Below, one piece after another: positions 6,242 to 6,300 of a DNA stretch of 6,300 bases (the stretch's first letter is position 1; every line of letters starts with the position of its first letter). The DNA comes from PUMD01 sp964599275 (GTDB lineage: Bacteria > Bacillota > Sulfobacillia > SLMV01). A model generated the notes under the pieces. It made no database searches. It was given only the letters and a program-made list of their open reading frames with translations, and was not told where the DNA came from. The translations under genes and the position numbers were made by a program. Where the stretch lies: positions 1 through 6,300 of the forward strand of contig CAZRFK010000093.1 of the NCBI GenBank assembly GCA_964599275.1, written 5' to 3'.

Positions 6242-6300
6242 TGTTTTATTTCATGGGCCTTAATGAAACCTCACACAGCTGGACAGGGAACTTTACCAAT
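6241..6300 (+). CDS. 5' end of an unidentified gene, truncated by the window edge
   Basis: An ATG at 6241 shares its A with the TGA stop of the GT-B gene, and GGAGA lies seven bases before it (6229-6233). The frame is open for all 20 codons to the edge, beginning MFYFMGLNETSHSWTGNFTN. The overlap and ribosome binding site make it a credible, translationally coupled gene. The fragment is too short to identify. Its position suggests a role in the same glycan pathway, which is inference only. Confidence 0.65.
   Translation, partial: MFYFMGLNETSHSWTGNFTN

Overview
The window is bacterial. It has Shine-Dalgarno (SD) sequences ahead of most starts, sigma70-like -35/-10 pairs, two intrinsic terminators and a tRNA gene without an encoded CCA end. 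Nothing in it fixes the phylum. The secreted HRP-type protein at 2645-3336 resembles proteins I associate with Chloroflexota, but that is a weak inference from memory.

Layout. Positions 1-360 hold no gene. They look like the leader of a minus-strand gene starting just beyond the left edge: an AGGAGG site lies 3 bases from the edge, a plausible promoter sits at 266-294, and between them are inverted repeats able to form a pseudoknot. Positions 429-2120 (minus) encode a SLC13/DASS-type carboxylate:sodium symporter with its own terminator (365-407) and a strong promoter whose -35 is overlapped by a perfect 14-bp palindrome, a likely operator. Divergent from it, on the plus strand, is tRNA-Val(CAC) at 2388-2460, with a consensus-like promoter and an intrinsic terminator.

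The right half is a cell-surface glycan or envelope region. On the minus strand, reading right to left, come a GT-D-fold glycosyltransferase (4360-5074, broken by a frameshift), a GT2 family glycosyltransferase (3561-4367) that overlaps it by 8 bases, and, after a 224-base gap, a predicted secreted, membrane-anchored protein (2645-3336, also broken by a one-base frameshift). Divergently on the plus strand lie a GT-B-fold glycosyltransferase (5309-6241) and the first 20 codons of another gene that overlaps it in a TGATG junction. The three glycosyltransferases represent three different folds (GT-A, GT-B, GT-D) and probably act on one polysaccharide or glycoprotein. The acceptor cannot be told from the sequence.

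The two interrupted genes are the main caution. Each becomes a full-length, family-like protein if one or two bases are restored, so either this locus is decaying or the assembly contains indels. No clearly new system is demonstrated. The best leads are the structured leader at the left edge, the operator at the symporter promoter and the anchored HRP-type protein beside the glycosyltransferases.
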